DNA from: Bryobacterales bacterium
GTDB taxonomy: Bacteria > Acidobacteriota > Terriglobia > Bryobacterales > Bryobacteraceae
Direction: 5' to 3'
Length of the DNA: 32,629 nt
NCBI GenBank assembly: GCA_003132865.1
Contig: PKYZ01000173.1
Coordinates: 1 to 32,629, forward strand
The notes beneath the pieces were generated by a model that saw only the letters and a list, made by a program, of their open reading frames with translations, did no database searches and was not told the DNA's origin. The stretch's first letter is position 1. Each line of letters starts with the position of its first letter. The translations under genes and the position numbers were made by a program. Below are positions 7,081 to 15,842 of the stretch, one piece after another.

Positions 7081-9069
7081 TTATCGAGGAACCGCAATCG
7101 AGAAGTTGTCGAATGAGGCCAGGTTCCAACCCGTGCCGATGCCAGCCATCCCGCTCTGGTGAGTTGTGTCGCTAATCTGCGCGAGCGCTTTGCCGTCGAG
7201 GAAGGCGGAAATCGCGGAGCCACGGAATGTCATGGCCAGATGATGCCAGGCACTGGCGGGGAACGAAACCCTGCCGGAGGCGAGCTTCCTTGTTTCGGCT
7301 TTGAATTTTGTGCCGAGCAACTCCCAATCGCCGTTGCGGCTCACCGCCAGCACGTAACCGGCCGGCCAGAGCGCCTTGCCGTCTTGGAAGAAATCCGCGG
7401 AATCGATCCGGCCGGCCACCGCCACTTCTCCGTCGCCGGGCAGCATCGCATCCACGCCCACGGTGTAGTCAGTCCAGCTCGGATCGCCCAAATAAGTAAA
7501 CGGATTCGGAGAGATGCCCCAGGAGATCGGCCGCGTGGTAATCACCTGCGTCAGGCAGCGGCCCTTTCGGGAAGTGCAAGGTTGCGCCTCGAACGCGCCG
7601 TCCTGGTCCGCCAGATACTTTGGCGTACCCCCGATGGGTGTCTTTTCGAAATCGTCCTGGTATGGGAATGGGAAACGTTGCGCGGCAGGAGGCACAGCGG
7701 TTCCCTTCGCCTGGCCCGTTGTGGTGGACAGGGTATAGAGCGCATCCGGCTCGAGCACAACGGTAAACGATCCGCTTTTTGATGCGCTATCCGGTAGCCG
7801 CTCGAACATGGTCCTGCCGTCCGACCGCCACACGTGAACTGGACCGCTGGAAAGCGCTCCGGTCAACTCGAAACGGACAGGCTGCGGCGATCCGGCACCA
7901 ATGGTCTCGATCACGACACTATAGTCGCCCGAGGAGGGAGACTTCAGAGTCACGTAACTTCCCTTCCCTGGCAGATAGCCGCAGGCTTCGTCGATATAAT
8001 GCCAGCCGGGCTTGGCAAACTGGGTGGTGTGGGCCGTCACCCAAATCGTAGACTGCACATCATAGTGGCCGGACCACGGCGTGTTCGCGTACATAAGGCC
8101 GGAGTTGGGCGCAGCGAGATTGTCGTAGTAGGAGGTAACGGGGCTCCAGATCTCGGTCTTGGTCATGCGGCCGTCGATGTAGTTCCGGTTATAGATTTGC
8201 GCCAGGCTTTTGCCGCCTGGCTCCCAGTCGCGTTTCGAGATCGCGCCGCCTTCGCCGAACTCGGGCTGGTCCTCAGTGGACCACAGGCGCTTGCCGCTGT
8301 CTTTGGCGAACTGCGGAGTGTTGACTTTGCCTTTGGTGCGCGCGTAATGTACGCCGACGGCATAGACGGCTGCGTCGAGGGCCCGGTCGCCAGCGAACTT
8401 CTTGACGATGTCCCATTGCTGGTCGGGCTGATAGAGGTCGGCTGCAACGATTCCTGTGGCTTTGAGGCCGTTGGCGTCCAGAGTCCGGCGCAGCACCTTG
8501 ATCCACTCGGCGTCGTAGGGCTTTTCGTTCCAGATTCCCGTGAAGGCGATGTCGAGGCCGTGTACGTGTTTGGCGCTCTGAATGAACTTCACGACGTAAT
8601 TGGCCATGTCTTGCGAGTAATACTTGCCGTCTCCGATCCATCCAGGGGCACCCCAGGCAAGGCTGTCGAGAATGATGTTCGGGTTTCGATTCTTCGCCTC
8701 CTTCATAAGCCACCACTCATACCCGCGCTGAGAATTCAGGTCGCTCCGGGTGTGCATGTGGCTGGGCTCTGAGCCGTCGGTCGAGTTCGTGTCGCCGCCG
8801 ATCTCCACTTTGAGGTGTTCGAGCGAAGCACCATAATTGGGCTTGAAGAGGTAGTCGAGAACCTGGGTCCTGTAAGGCTCCGGATAGTCAATCAGGAGTC
8901 TCGATGAAGCGCCGGCGCTGACTGCGCCGAACCCATCGAAGACCCTCCCGGAACCGCCTCCATTGATGCGGATGACCATTTCCTGGGGCTGAGAGCCCGT
9001 GAGCGCAAAGCACACTAGCAGTAATGCCGCGCAGACAGTCCACACGCCGATCGTTCTTTTGTAATTCAT
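7081..9069 (-). CDS. GH59 galactocerebrosidase-like beta-galactosidase
   Basis: A 662-residue secreted protein with a signal sequence (VWTVCAALLLVCFALTGS). It resembles animal galactosylceramidase: FDGFGAVSAGASSRLLIDYP, GASLEHLKVEIGGD, TDGSEPSHMH, RGYEWWLMKEAKNRNPNI, and SGHYDVQSTIWVTAHTTQF. The acid/base glutamate is E182 in GIWNEKPYD and the nucleophile is E266 in RLWSTEDQPE, so the active site looks complete. The C-terminal third (about 480-662) looks like the beta-sandwich (lectin/LamG-like) part. Known GH59 enzymes release galactose from galactosylceramide. The bacterial substrate could be a galactolipid or another beta-galactoside. The ATG overlaps the stop of the upstream DUF5107 gene (ATGA), and the MFS porter follows by two bases. 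Confidence 0.88.
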   Translation of the reverse strand: MNYKRTIGVWTVCAALLLVCFALTGSQPQEMVIRINGGGSGRVFDGFGAVSAGASSRLLIDYPEPYRTQVLDYLFKPNYGASLEHLKVEIGGDTNSTDGSEPSHMHTRSDLNSQRGYEWWLMKEAKNRNPNIILDSLAWGAPGWIGDGKYYSQDMANYVVKFIQSAKHVHGLDIAFTGIWNEKPYDAEWIKVLRRTLDANGLKATGIVAADLYQPDQQWDIVKKFAGDRALDAAVYAVGVHYARTKGKVNTPQFAKDSGKRLWSTEDQPEFGEGGAISKRDWEPGGKSLAQIYNRNYIDGRMTKTEIWSPVTSYYDNLAAPNSGLMYANTPWSGHYDVQSTIWVTAHTTQFAKPGWHYIDEACGYLPGKGSYVTLKSPSSGDYSVVIETIGAGSPQPVRFELTGALSSGPVHVWRSDGRTMFERLPDSASKSGSFTVVLEPDALYTLSTTTGQAKGTAVPPAAQRFPFPYQDDFEKTPIGGTPKYLADQDGAFEAQPCTSRKGRCLTQVITTRPISWGISPNPFTYLGDPSWTDYTVGVDAMLPGDGEVAVAGRIDSADFFQDGKALWPAGYVLAVSRNGDWELLGTKFKAETRKLASGRVSFPASAWHHLAMTFRGSAISAFLDGKALAQISDTTHQSGMAGIGTGWNLASFDNFSIAVPR

Positions 9070-12000
9070 GGTGTTGATGTGGCCTCCTGGAAACTGGTCA
9101 TGCGACGCAGTTCCAGGTGAGCGAAGAGATGGGTGCGATCCATGGACAGAACCTGCTCAAGGTCCGCCGCGGCCTCTACATGCCGGCCAAGGCCAAGGTT
9201 GGCAAGGCCGCGAAGGAACAGGCACTCGATGCGGTTGCGCTTCCGCAGATCGTCCTCGAACAGGAGGAAATTCGGGAGAGATGTCGCAAAGTAATCGATC
9301 TTGACCTCGGCATTCATTTGCGCCTCCGCAAATTCATGCAAGTGCCGCAGCAACGCTACGGCACCGGCATCGTCGCCGAGGCTGCGCAGTGCGAGGGCGC
9401 GGTAGTACGCGAACATGTCGGTATCGCTCCTCGTGTTTGCGGCTTTGCGCCAGAGGCCGCTCGCTTCACCCGCACGCCGGGCGAGCGACAGTGCAAGGCC
9501 GCTAAAGTAGTCGAGGTGCGTTTCCCGCGTGAGAAGATGCTTCCCTTCGCCGAGGTTGTGCGGGTATTGGCGAGACGCCTCGAAATGGCTCAGGGCGTCC
9601 GCCGCATGATTGCAACCCAGCGCATCGGCACCCAAGAGGATATGCGCCGAGACGTACTGTGCCGAGACAAGACCTTCACCGCCTTCCCATGGGTGGAAAC
9701 GGCGTGCGAGGAGGATCGACAAAGCTCTGGCACTCTGGCCGGTGAAGTTGTAGAGCGTAACCAGTTCGATCGTGAGATCGTCCCGCTGGTCGACGAGGTC
9801 CCTGCGCCTCTCAAGCTCAGCCAGGCGTATCCCCGGTTCCGCGGCGGTTCTCTTCCGAAGTTGATCGAATTCGTAGAGCAGGCGCGCGTCCGAAGGGTCC
9901 GCGCGGCACGCCTTTTCGTAGCATTCGGTCGCGCGGTCTGGTTGCCGGCGCACGTTGTAGTAAGCCATCCCGAGATTGCGCCAGGGAATGGAGAACTCCG
10001 GATCGAGGCGGCAGGCCTGCTCCCAATGCTCGACGGCTTCTTCGCGCCGGTATTTGTCGTAGAGCAAGTTGCCGAGATAGTAGTGCGCGCGGGCATCGTC
10101 GGCGTCATGGTGCAACGCCGCTTCCAGCACGATCATCTCCTCAAGCCTGGACGGGAAACAGTAGTCGGGAGGCGCCGCGCGGCCCGCCTGATACCACCGC
10201 GCGGCTTTCTCCCGATCGCCGCGACATTCCGCAAACCAACCGGTTGCGTAACAGAGCATCGGGTGCGGGGTCTTGGCATCGGAATGCACCAGAAAACGCT
10301 CTATCAGATTTTCCGCGTCAGCCCAAAGACCCGCCCCGGCGTAGTCGAATGCCACATCGAGGCAGGTCTGCGCTACACCGTTCAGGATGCCGAAGAGCTC
10401 ACCTTCGCGATCCGGCAGGAGTACAGCCAGTTCGTTGCGCGCCTGCAAATCGAGCGGGTCGATGGCAAGCGTCTGTCGCGCCGACTCGGCCGCTTCTTCG
10501 GTTCGGCCAAGCAGACGGAGCATCGCGGTCTTCAGATCCCGCGTCTTCAGGTTATCGGTGTTCGTTCGGAGCGCCTGGTCGAGGTGTTCGAGACCGGACA
10601 TAAGGTTGCCTTGGAGGCAGTCGATCGTAGCCAGCGCGTGGTAAGAGGGCGACTGCCAGGCGTAGTTCCATGCCGCTTTGTAGAAAGCGGCACGTGCGTC
10701 GGCGAGTCTCGCTTGGTATTGCAGCGCAACACCCAGGTTATACCAGGGCTCGCCTTCGTAAGGGTTTGAGTTGCGCTTGGTCAGACGCGAGAGAGCCCGC
10801 CGGAAGTGCGCCTCCGCTTTGCGAAACGCACCACGGCGCAACAGGAGCAGCCCCCTCGCGTTGTTGCACCGAACATCGTCCGGATCGCGGTTCAGCGCTT
10901 CGGTCCAATAGAGTTCGGGATCGCGGGTGGCATGCCTGTACTGTTCCAGGTGCAGTCCCGTAAGATAGAGTTCTTCGGTTGTCTCGATCTTGTCCGGATC
11001 GCGCGGCTCGCTGGCGGGCGCCGGCAGTTCGGTTTCTCCATGCTCAATCGGACGATGACGGATCAGCTCACGGCCGTGGCTGTCCAGAACGCGAAGCAGA
11101 AGATCGGCCTCAAACCGCGCGGGCGCCAGCGGGACCACGGCGATGAAAGGTTTGCCGGGCTCTACACGCACGCACCGCTCAAAAACGGCATTCTCTTGCA
11201 TGGAAAGCGACACTGTGACATCGCCGAGCGCCTCCGTTACACAGACTCCGAGGCGGTACCCGCCGCTTGCCTGTTCGAGATTCACGGCGACCCGCTGGTT
11301 GGCATTCTTCACTGGGCCGATCTCCTGAATGGGGTACCAGAACTGGCTGAAAGTCCTGGTTTCGAACGGCTGCAACCAGGAGAAGTCGGGCTGGTTATCG
11401 GTGTAGACACCCGCCATCAATTCGATGTAGGGCCCTCCGGAATCGGTTAGCTCGCGATCCCATGCGTAACCGAACTCCGCGTTACCCCATGTCCACAGCT
11501 TTTTTCCAGGCGCGACGTAATGGTTCGCGACGTGGACGATGCCCGCACGCCTGGCATGATCGTATCCGCCGAAGAAGTCGAATTCCGACTGAGTGACCAT
11601 GTACGAGGTCGGGACCGGAATGTTCTTGTACCAGGAAATGTCGACGCCCGCGGTGTAATCGACGCCGTAGTAGGAATTGCATGCTACCGGGAACCGCGAC
11701 ATGGCGCGCCTGGCATGATCGGCCACGAACGTCACATCGGGCGGGAAGAATGCCTGGTATTGATCGTGCACGTGGATCCCGACATTGGCCCACCAGAGGA
11801 ACGTTTGAACGAACGGCGTGCGGTTATACAGCCGCACTTTGGCTTCAACGATCGCTTTCCCCGGATGCAAGCAGATGCCGACCATGCCTTTCATGCGATT
11901 CATCGGCTCGTGCTCGCTGAGCCATACCGTGCGGCTGCCGTCCGCGTTCTCCCCGATCAGGTGCTGTACCGGCAGGCAGGTGGACGGGCGATGGTGCTGG

Positions 12001-12377
12001 GGCCAGTTGAACTCGACGCCGCCCGAGATCCACGGACCCAGCAGGCCCACCAACGCGGGCTTGATCACGTCTTGGCGGTAGAAGAAATCGTAGTTGTTGG
12101 TCTTGTCCTGGCCGACGTGAATGCGACCGCCGATTTCCGGCAGTATCATCAGGCGAATGTACTCATTCTCGATGAAGACGCCCCTATAGTGCTTGTCAAC
12201 TCTCTGGTCCGAGAGCCGGTCGGTAAACGGGTTGGGGTATACCTTTCCGCTGCTGCCCTGGTAGACGCGCTTGTCGAGAAACATCGGGTTGCGGTCCGGC
12301 GCGGGAACCGGATAGCTGGGGATCACAACGGATTCCTCCCACGCGCGTACGCTCGACTTTGAGGGGTCCAAACTCAC
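9066..12377 (-). CDS. DUF5107 domain plus TPR repeats, 1103 residues
   Basis: Starts at GTG (12377) with AAGGAGG (12388-12382) four bases upstream. Residues about 45-350 form a DUF5107 domain (RLMILPEIGGRIHVGQDKTN, GGVEFNWPQHHRPSTCLPVQ, KAKVRLYNR-like strand, FWYPIQEIGP), thought to adopt a galactose-mutarotase-like beta-sandwich. From about 450 to the end come many tetratricopeptide units (NPYEGEPWYNLGVALQYQAR, DDARAHYYLGNLLYDKYRRE, FSIPWRNLGMAYYNVRRQPD). No signal peptide is visible, so it is probably cytoplasmic. Biochemical function is unknown to me. DUF5107-TPR proteins recur in bacterial sugar-utilisation loci, and this one sits between GH2 and GH59 and is coupled to GH59. A carbohydrate-binding or epimerase-like role is an inference from the fold. 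Confidence 0.85.
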   Translation of the reverse strand: MSLDPSKSSVRAWEESVVIPSYPVPAPDRNPMFLDKRVYQGSSGKVYPNPFTDRLSDQRVDKHYRGVFIENEYIRLMILPEIGGRIHVGQDKTNNYDFFYRQDVIKPALVGLLGPWISGGVEFNWPQHHRPSTCLPVQHLIGENADGSRTVWLSEHEPMNRMKGMVGICLHPGKAIVEAKVRLYNRTPFVQTFLWWANVGIHVHDQYQAFFPPDVTFVADHARRAMSRFPVACNSYYGVDYTAGVDISWYKNIPVPTSYMVTQSEFDFFGGYDHARRAGIVHVANHYVAPGKKLWTWGNAEFGYAWDRELTDSGGPYIELMAGVYTDNQPDFSWLQPFETRTFSQFWYPIQEIGPVKNANQRVAVNLEQASGGYRLGVCVTEALGDVTVSLSMQENAVFERCVRVEPGKPFIAVVPLAPARFEADLLLRVLDSHGRELIRHRPIEHGETELPAPASEPRDPDKIETTEELYLTGLHLEQYRHATRDPELYWTEALNRDPDDVRCNNARGLLLLRRGAFRKAEAHFRRALSRLTKRNSNPYEGEPWYNLGVALQYQARLADARAAFYKAAWNYAWQSPSYHALATIDCLQGNLMSGLEHLDQALRTNTDNLKTRDLKTAMLRLLGRTEEAAESARQTLAIDPLDLQARNELAVLLPDREGELFGILNGVAQTCLDVAFDYAGAGLWADAENLIERFLVHSDAKTPHPMLCYATGWFAECRGDREKAARWYQAGRAAPPDYCFPSRLEEMIVLEAALHHDADDARAHYYLGNLLYDKYRREEAVEHWEQACRLDPEFSIPWRNLGMAYYNVRRQPDRATECYEKACRADPSDARLLYEFDQLRKRTAAEPGIRLAELERRRDLVDQRDDLTIELVTLYNFTGQSARALSILLARRFHPWEGGEGLVSAQYVSAHILLGADALGCNHAADALSHFEASRQYPHNLGEGKHLLTRETHLDYFSGLALSLARRAGEASGLWRKAANTRSDTDMFAYYRALALRSLGDDAGAVALLRHLHEFAEAQMNAEVKIDYFATSLPNFLLFEDDLRKRNRIECLFLRGLANLGLGRHVEAAADLEQVLSMDRTHLFAHLELRRMTSFQEATSTP

Positions 12378-12402
12378 GCAGCCTCCTTACAGGCTCGGTT
12401 AT

Positions 12403-14496
12403 TCAATACTGCCATGTTTCCATCCAGGCGGAGAATCCGGTGGGCCGCATGACGTCCACCTGGATGCGCGAGATTCCCGGTTGCGTGAAGCGCAGCTCGG
12501 CATGGGCAGACTCGCCGGGAGCTATCGTTTCCAGCCGCGTGGCGATTCGTTCCACCGGAATCTGGCCGAAGCCGTAAGCGACGCCACGGATTTCATACTC
12601 GCGCAGGCGATAAGCTGGAACGGCATTGCGGGCTGTGACGATCAGGCTTAGCGCGGCAGGTGTCCCCGAGACGCGCACCGATTCGATGGGCGACGATTCG
12701 CGCCGCAGCGCCTCCCAGGACGGCTTCTTCGCGCCATACAAGTCCACCACGCCGTGAACCCGCTGCTTCATCACGCCGGTTCCCCGGTCGCCGATGTGTG
12801 TCCGGTAATCGTTATAATCGAAGAAAATCAAGCCGGCCACGTAATCCCGTTCGCGAAACACTTGATCGTGCGCGCGCAAGACCTCGATGCGCCTGGCGTC
12901 GCCCTCTGGACGCTCCGCGGTACACGCGCAGTAGCCGTATTCGGAGATTACGATGGCCTTATCGGGAAAGACGCGATGAATCTCGTCCAGATTGCGGGCG
13001 GCATCGGCTGGTGTTCCGCCGTACCAGCTCTCGTAATACTCGTTCCACATGATGTAGTCCATGAGGCCGGCGACATCCTTTTCCGGGGTCTTCTGAAGCG
13101 AGTTGGAGGCGTACGAAACCAGCCGGCGAGGGTCCAAGCGTTTCGCCTCTTCGTACATGCGCTTTGCGAACCCGTGAGCCGGCGGGTTCTGGCCGTTAAT
13201 TTCGTTGCACACGCCCCACGAGAAGATGCACGGGTGATTGCGGTCGCGTTCGATCATCTCGCGAAGCTGCTCGAGACCGTTGCTCATGATATCCGGCGAG
13301 GGATCCGGGCCCATGTCTTTGAAGGTTGCCCCGCCCCACGTCGGGACTTCGGTCTGAATCAGGATTCCGTGCCGGTCGCACCAATCGAGCACACGCCGGT
13401 CCTGCTGCCAGTGCGCGCGGGTGTACACGCAATTCAAGTCCTTGAGGTCCGCATGGTCGTGCGCGATCCACTCGGAGGGTTCCGCCATTCCAAACTCGGG
13501 ATTGCTGCCGGCCATGCGCTCGGCGCCCATCAGGCGCACGCGCTCACCATTCAGATAGAAGGCGTTGTTCCGGGCCTCGATTTTGCGGATCCCGAACGTG
13601 GTTTCGCACGAATGGCCGTTCGATAACGCAACCATCAACCGATACAAGGTCGGATGATCGAAGTGCCAGAGCTTGGCACGCTGAATGTCCGCCGGCGGAA
13701 GGGTGACCGTCTTGCGTTCACCGGGCGCGAGCTTGATAGCCGTAGCAGCCTGAGCGGATACAATCAACGCAGTCGCGTCTTCGGCCACCCGGAACGCGAT
13801 ACGTCCTTCCCAAGGAGCCGATGATACGTTGCGAACGACGGCGGAGACCTCGGCGGTCGCGTTCCCAGAGGCAAGGTCAGGCTCGGAATCCAGCCAGATT
13901 CGCTCGATGAACGTGGGGGGCGACACGAGCAGGTGGACCGGCCGGTAGACTCCTCCGTCGTGGGCCCAATCACTTGAGCGGCCGCGCGGAAGCATGGATT
14001 CGTTGAAGGAGTTGTCCGCCCGGACCACCAACGTATTCACCCCTCCCAAGTGCAGGCGCGGTCCGAGATCAAGAAGGAATGCGGTGTATCCCTTGCCGGT
14101 GTGCCGTCCTACCTCCACGCCGTTCAGCCAAACCGTGGCGCTGTGGAAGACGGCTTCGAATTCCACGCGAACGGCGCGGTTTGACCACGCCTGGGGCGCT
14201 TCGAACGTACGGCGGTACCACCCCACACCCATGTAATCCGCGTGCTCCGGCTCGATCTGCCAGGTGTGCGGCACGCTCACGATGCGCCAACCGTCCGCTG
14301 GTTCCCCGGGCTGATGCCAGCCTTGGGACTCCCCGGAGTTCTGGGGATCGAGCCGGAAAGACCAAGTCCCGTTCAGCGAAATACGTTCGTTGCAATCGGG
14401 CGTCACCGACGGTGCCGCCGGATTGCTGGGCATCGCCAAAGTGTTGGCAATGGGCGCAATGACGCCCAGTCTCAGAAGCTTCCGTCGGGTGGGCAT
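12403..14496 (-). CDS. GH2 glycoside hydrolase (beta-galactosidase-like), Tat-exported
   Basis: A 697-residue enzyme with the three-domain GH2 core. The N-terminal jelly roll runs from ISLNGTWSFRLDP to DWAHDGGVYRPVHLL (about 39-192). An immunoglobulin-like domain follows to about 305, then a TIM barrel with acid/base E432 (FSWGVCNEING) and nucleophile E519 (VISEYGYC). The C-terminus has an extra beta-rich domain. The start MPTRRKLLRLGVIAP is a twin-arginine signal, so the enzyme is exported folded. It is the first gene of the glycosidase operon and 25 bases precede the next gene. A GTGTACGTTAAC site lies 33 bases upstream. Galactosidase activity is favoured by galK and GH59 nearby, but GH2 also includes glucuronidases and mannosidases. 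Confidence 0.88.
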   Translation of the reverse strand: MPTRRKLLRLGVIAPIANTLAMPSNPAAPSVTPDCNERISLNGTWSFRLDPQNSGESQGWHQPGEPADGWRIVSVPHTWQIEPEHADYMGVGWYRRTFEAPQAWSNRAVRVEFEAVFHSATVWLNGVEVGRHTGKGYTAFLLDLGPRLHLGGVNTLVVRADNSFNESMLPRGRSSDWAHDGGVYRPVHLLVSPPTFIERIWLDSEPDLASGNATAEVSAVVRNVSSAPWEGRIAFRVAEDATALIVSAQAATAIKLAPGERKTVTLPPADIQRAKLWHFDHPTLYRLMVALSNGHSCETTFGIRKIEARNNAFYLNGERVRLMGAERMAGSNPEFGMAEPSEWIAHDHADLKDLNCVYTRAHWQQDRRVLDWCDRHGILIQTEVPTWGGATFKDMGPDPSPDIMSNGLEQLREMIERDRNHPCIFSWGVCNEINGQNPPAHGFAKRMYEEAKRLDPRRLVSYASNSLQKTPEKDVAGLMDYIMWNEYYESWYGGTPADAARNLDEIHRVFPDKAIVISEYGYCACTAERPEGDARRIEVLRAHDQVFRERDYVAGLIFFDYNDYRTHIGDRGTGVMKQRVHGVVDLYGAKKPSWEALRRESSPIESVRVSGTPAALSLIVTARNAVPAYRLREYEIRGVAYGFGQIPVERIATRLETIAPGESAHAELRFTQPGISRIQVDVMRPTGFSAWMETWQY

Positions 14497-14528
14497 TTGG
14501 TCTTCCTTGTTCCGTTCAGCGGATATCT

Positions 14529-14540
14529 GTGTACGTTAAC
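14529..14540. promoter_or_regulatory. putative LacI-regulator operator upstream of GH2
   Basis: GTGTACGTTAAC, a partial palindrome about a central CG (GTnnAC/GTnnAC), lies 33 bases before the GH2 start. On the minus strand TTGACA (14580-14575) and GATAAT (14550-14545) are present upstream, but their 24-base spacing is not canonical, so the exact promoter is unclear. If GATAAT is the -10 box, the site overlaps the transcription start. The same GTGTAC word recurs upstream of lacI and three times before the receptor genes. Confidence 0.45.
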
Positions 14541-14610
14541 GGAATTATCAGATGACCACAACCTCGACGGTCCTGTCAATATGGATTCCTGGTGAATGGC
14601 CAACCGGCGG

Positions 14611-15759
14611 TCAAGCAAGCGCCGGGGAATGCCTGTCCCAGATGGGCTCGCCGAAAACATCGCCTTGGTCTTCGGCCTCCAGCGCCATACGCTCCAGGAA
14701 CAAGTCCAAATTGCTGTTCATGACGATGTGCGGCGCGACCCGGATCCGCGGAACGGGGCATTGGCCCTCCACCAGGAATTGATAAAGCGCCTGGAACGCC
14801 AGGCGGCCCTGCGTCTGGGGCCGCTGGTGGATTGTGGCTAGAATGCGTCCCGACCGGATCAGAGGAACCAGTGCCGGAAACAGGTCGGTGGTGATCACAA
14901 CGATTTTGCCGGCCAACCCCGATTCCTCAATCGCCTGCAGGACCGGAAGCGAGTTGGCAGTGCTCACGTATACTCCGCCTATATCGCGGTTCTCTGCCAG
15001 AAGCGCCTTGGTTCCGGCGTATGCGAGCCGCCCGTCGTCGTGAGCTTCCACGATTTTGGCGATCTCGAAAGCCCCGCCGCGAGTCTCGATGCTCGAGCGG
15101 AATCCCTCCAGTTTGGCCGCGTGATCCTCGGTTGCCAGACTACCCGTCACGACAGCCACCTTGGCCGGACTGCACAGGATATGACAAAGCAATTCTCCGG
15201 CAATCGCGCCGCTGGTTTGGGGGCAGGCGGTCACCGCCGTCAGTCGTTCAGTTGCAGGAGCATCCGTAGCTACGCAGACGACGGGAACATTCCGCCGGGC
15301 TGCTTTGCGAATGAGGGGCTTCATCGCGGCCGGCTCGCCCGGTGCGATGATCATACCCTGCGCCCCCTGATCCAAGGCTTCGTTGAAGACCTCGATGTCA
15401 CCTTCACCCAGATGAGGATAGGAACGGAAATCGACACGAACGGCGGGCGCAAACGGTGCAGCCGCTTCGCGAATGCCGTCCCGAAGCGCATCGAAAAACG
15501 TTGCGATCTCGGAGGGTAGTTGAACGGAGATCTGCAACTGACGCCGGGATTTGAGGAATCGCGCCGCCAGATTGGGGCGGTAGCCCATGGTCTGCGCCAT
15601 CTTTAAAACCTTGGTCCGGGTCATTGGGTTAATGCCCGGACGCTGATGGAGAGCGCGGTCCACGGTTCCGATCGAAACGCCCAGCCTCTGCGCTATCTCT
15701 TTGATGCCGACCGGCTTGAAATTTGGAGGAACTCCCGACGAGCGGTTGTTTTTCGCCAT
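14611..15759 (-). CDS. LacI-family transcriptional regulator
   Basis: A 382-residue DNA-binding sugar sensor. Residues about 17-70 form the LacI helix-turn-helix and hinge: IKEIAQRLGVSIGTVDRALH, then RPGINPMTRTKVLKMAQTMG and YRPNLAARFLKS. The remainder is a periplasmic-binding-protein-like effector domain (QGMIIAPGEP, VCVATDAP, VAVVTGSLATEDHAAKLEGF, ITTDLFPALVPLIRSGRI, HQRPQTQGRLAF). The recognition helix has TVDRALH where classical members have TVSRVLN. A near-perfect CCGTG/CACGG palindrome upstream (15812-15827) suggests autoregulation, and related words precede GH2 and the receptor, so it is the likely local regulator. It is transcribed toward GH2, with a 114-base gap. The effector is presumably galactose or a galactoside, by context. 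Confidence 0.88.
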   Translation of the reverse strand: MAKNNRSSGVPPNFKPVGIKEIAQRLGVSIGTVDRALHQRPGINPMTRTKVLKMAQTMGYRPNLAARFLKSRRQLQISVQLPSEIATFFDALRDGIREAAAPFAPAVRVDFRSYPHLGEGDIEVFNEALDQGAQGMIIAPGEPAAMKPLIRKAARRNVPVVCVATDAPATERLTAVTACPQTSGAIAGELLCHILCSPAKVAVVTGSLATEDHAAKLEGFRSSIETRGGAFEIAKIVEAHDDGRLAYAGTKALLAENRDIGGVYVSTANSLPVLQAIEESGLAGKIVVITTDLFPALVPLIRSGRILATIHQRPQTQGRLAFQALYQFLVEGQCPVPRIRVAPHIVMNSNLDLFLERMALEAEDQGDVFGEPIWDRHSPALA

Positions 15760-15811
15760 GCAGCTACCTTGGCTATCTTAGCGTCAATCACCGTTTTTTT
15801 TTCAGAGAACA

Positions 15812-15827
15812 CCGTGTACCTTCACGG
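15812..15827. promoter_or_regulatory. operator-like palindrome upstream of lacI
   Basis: CCGTGTACCTTCACGG: five-base arms CCGTG and CACGG around a six-base centre, 53 bases upstream of the regulator start. It contains the GTGTAC word shared with the GH2 and receptor upstream regions. A run of nine T (15794-15802) lies between it and the gene. Confidence 0.45.
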
Positions 15828-15842
15828 AAGCAACAGGCGGGG

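Noticed and set aside
9117..10769. Long plus-strand open frame (550 codons) opposite the DUF5107-TPR gene
   Set aside because: Antisense artefact of high GC content. Its translation is rich in Arg/Val/Gln with no domain, while the minus strand has clear TPR repeats.
14545..14580. TTGACA and GATAAT as a paired promoter for GH2
   Set aside because: The 24-base spacing is too long for sigma-70. The boxes may be used separately or not at all, so only the operator-like site was listed.
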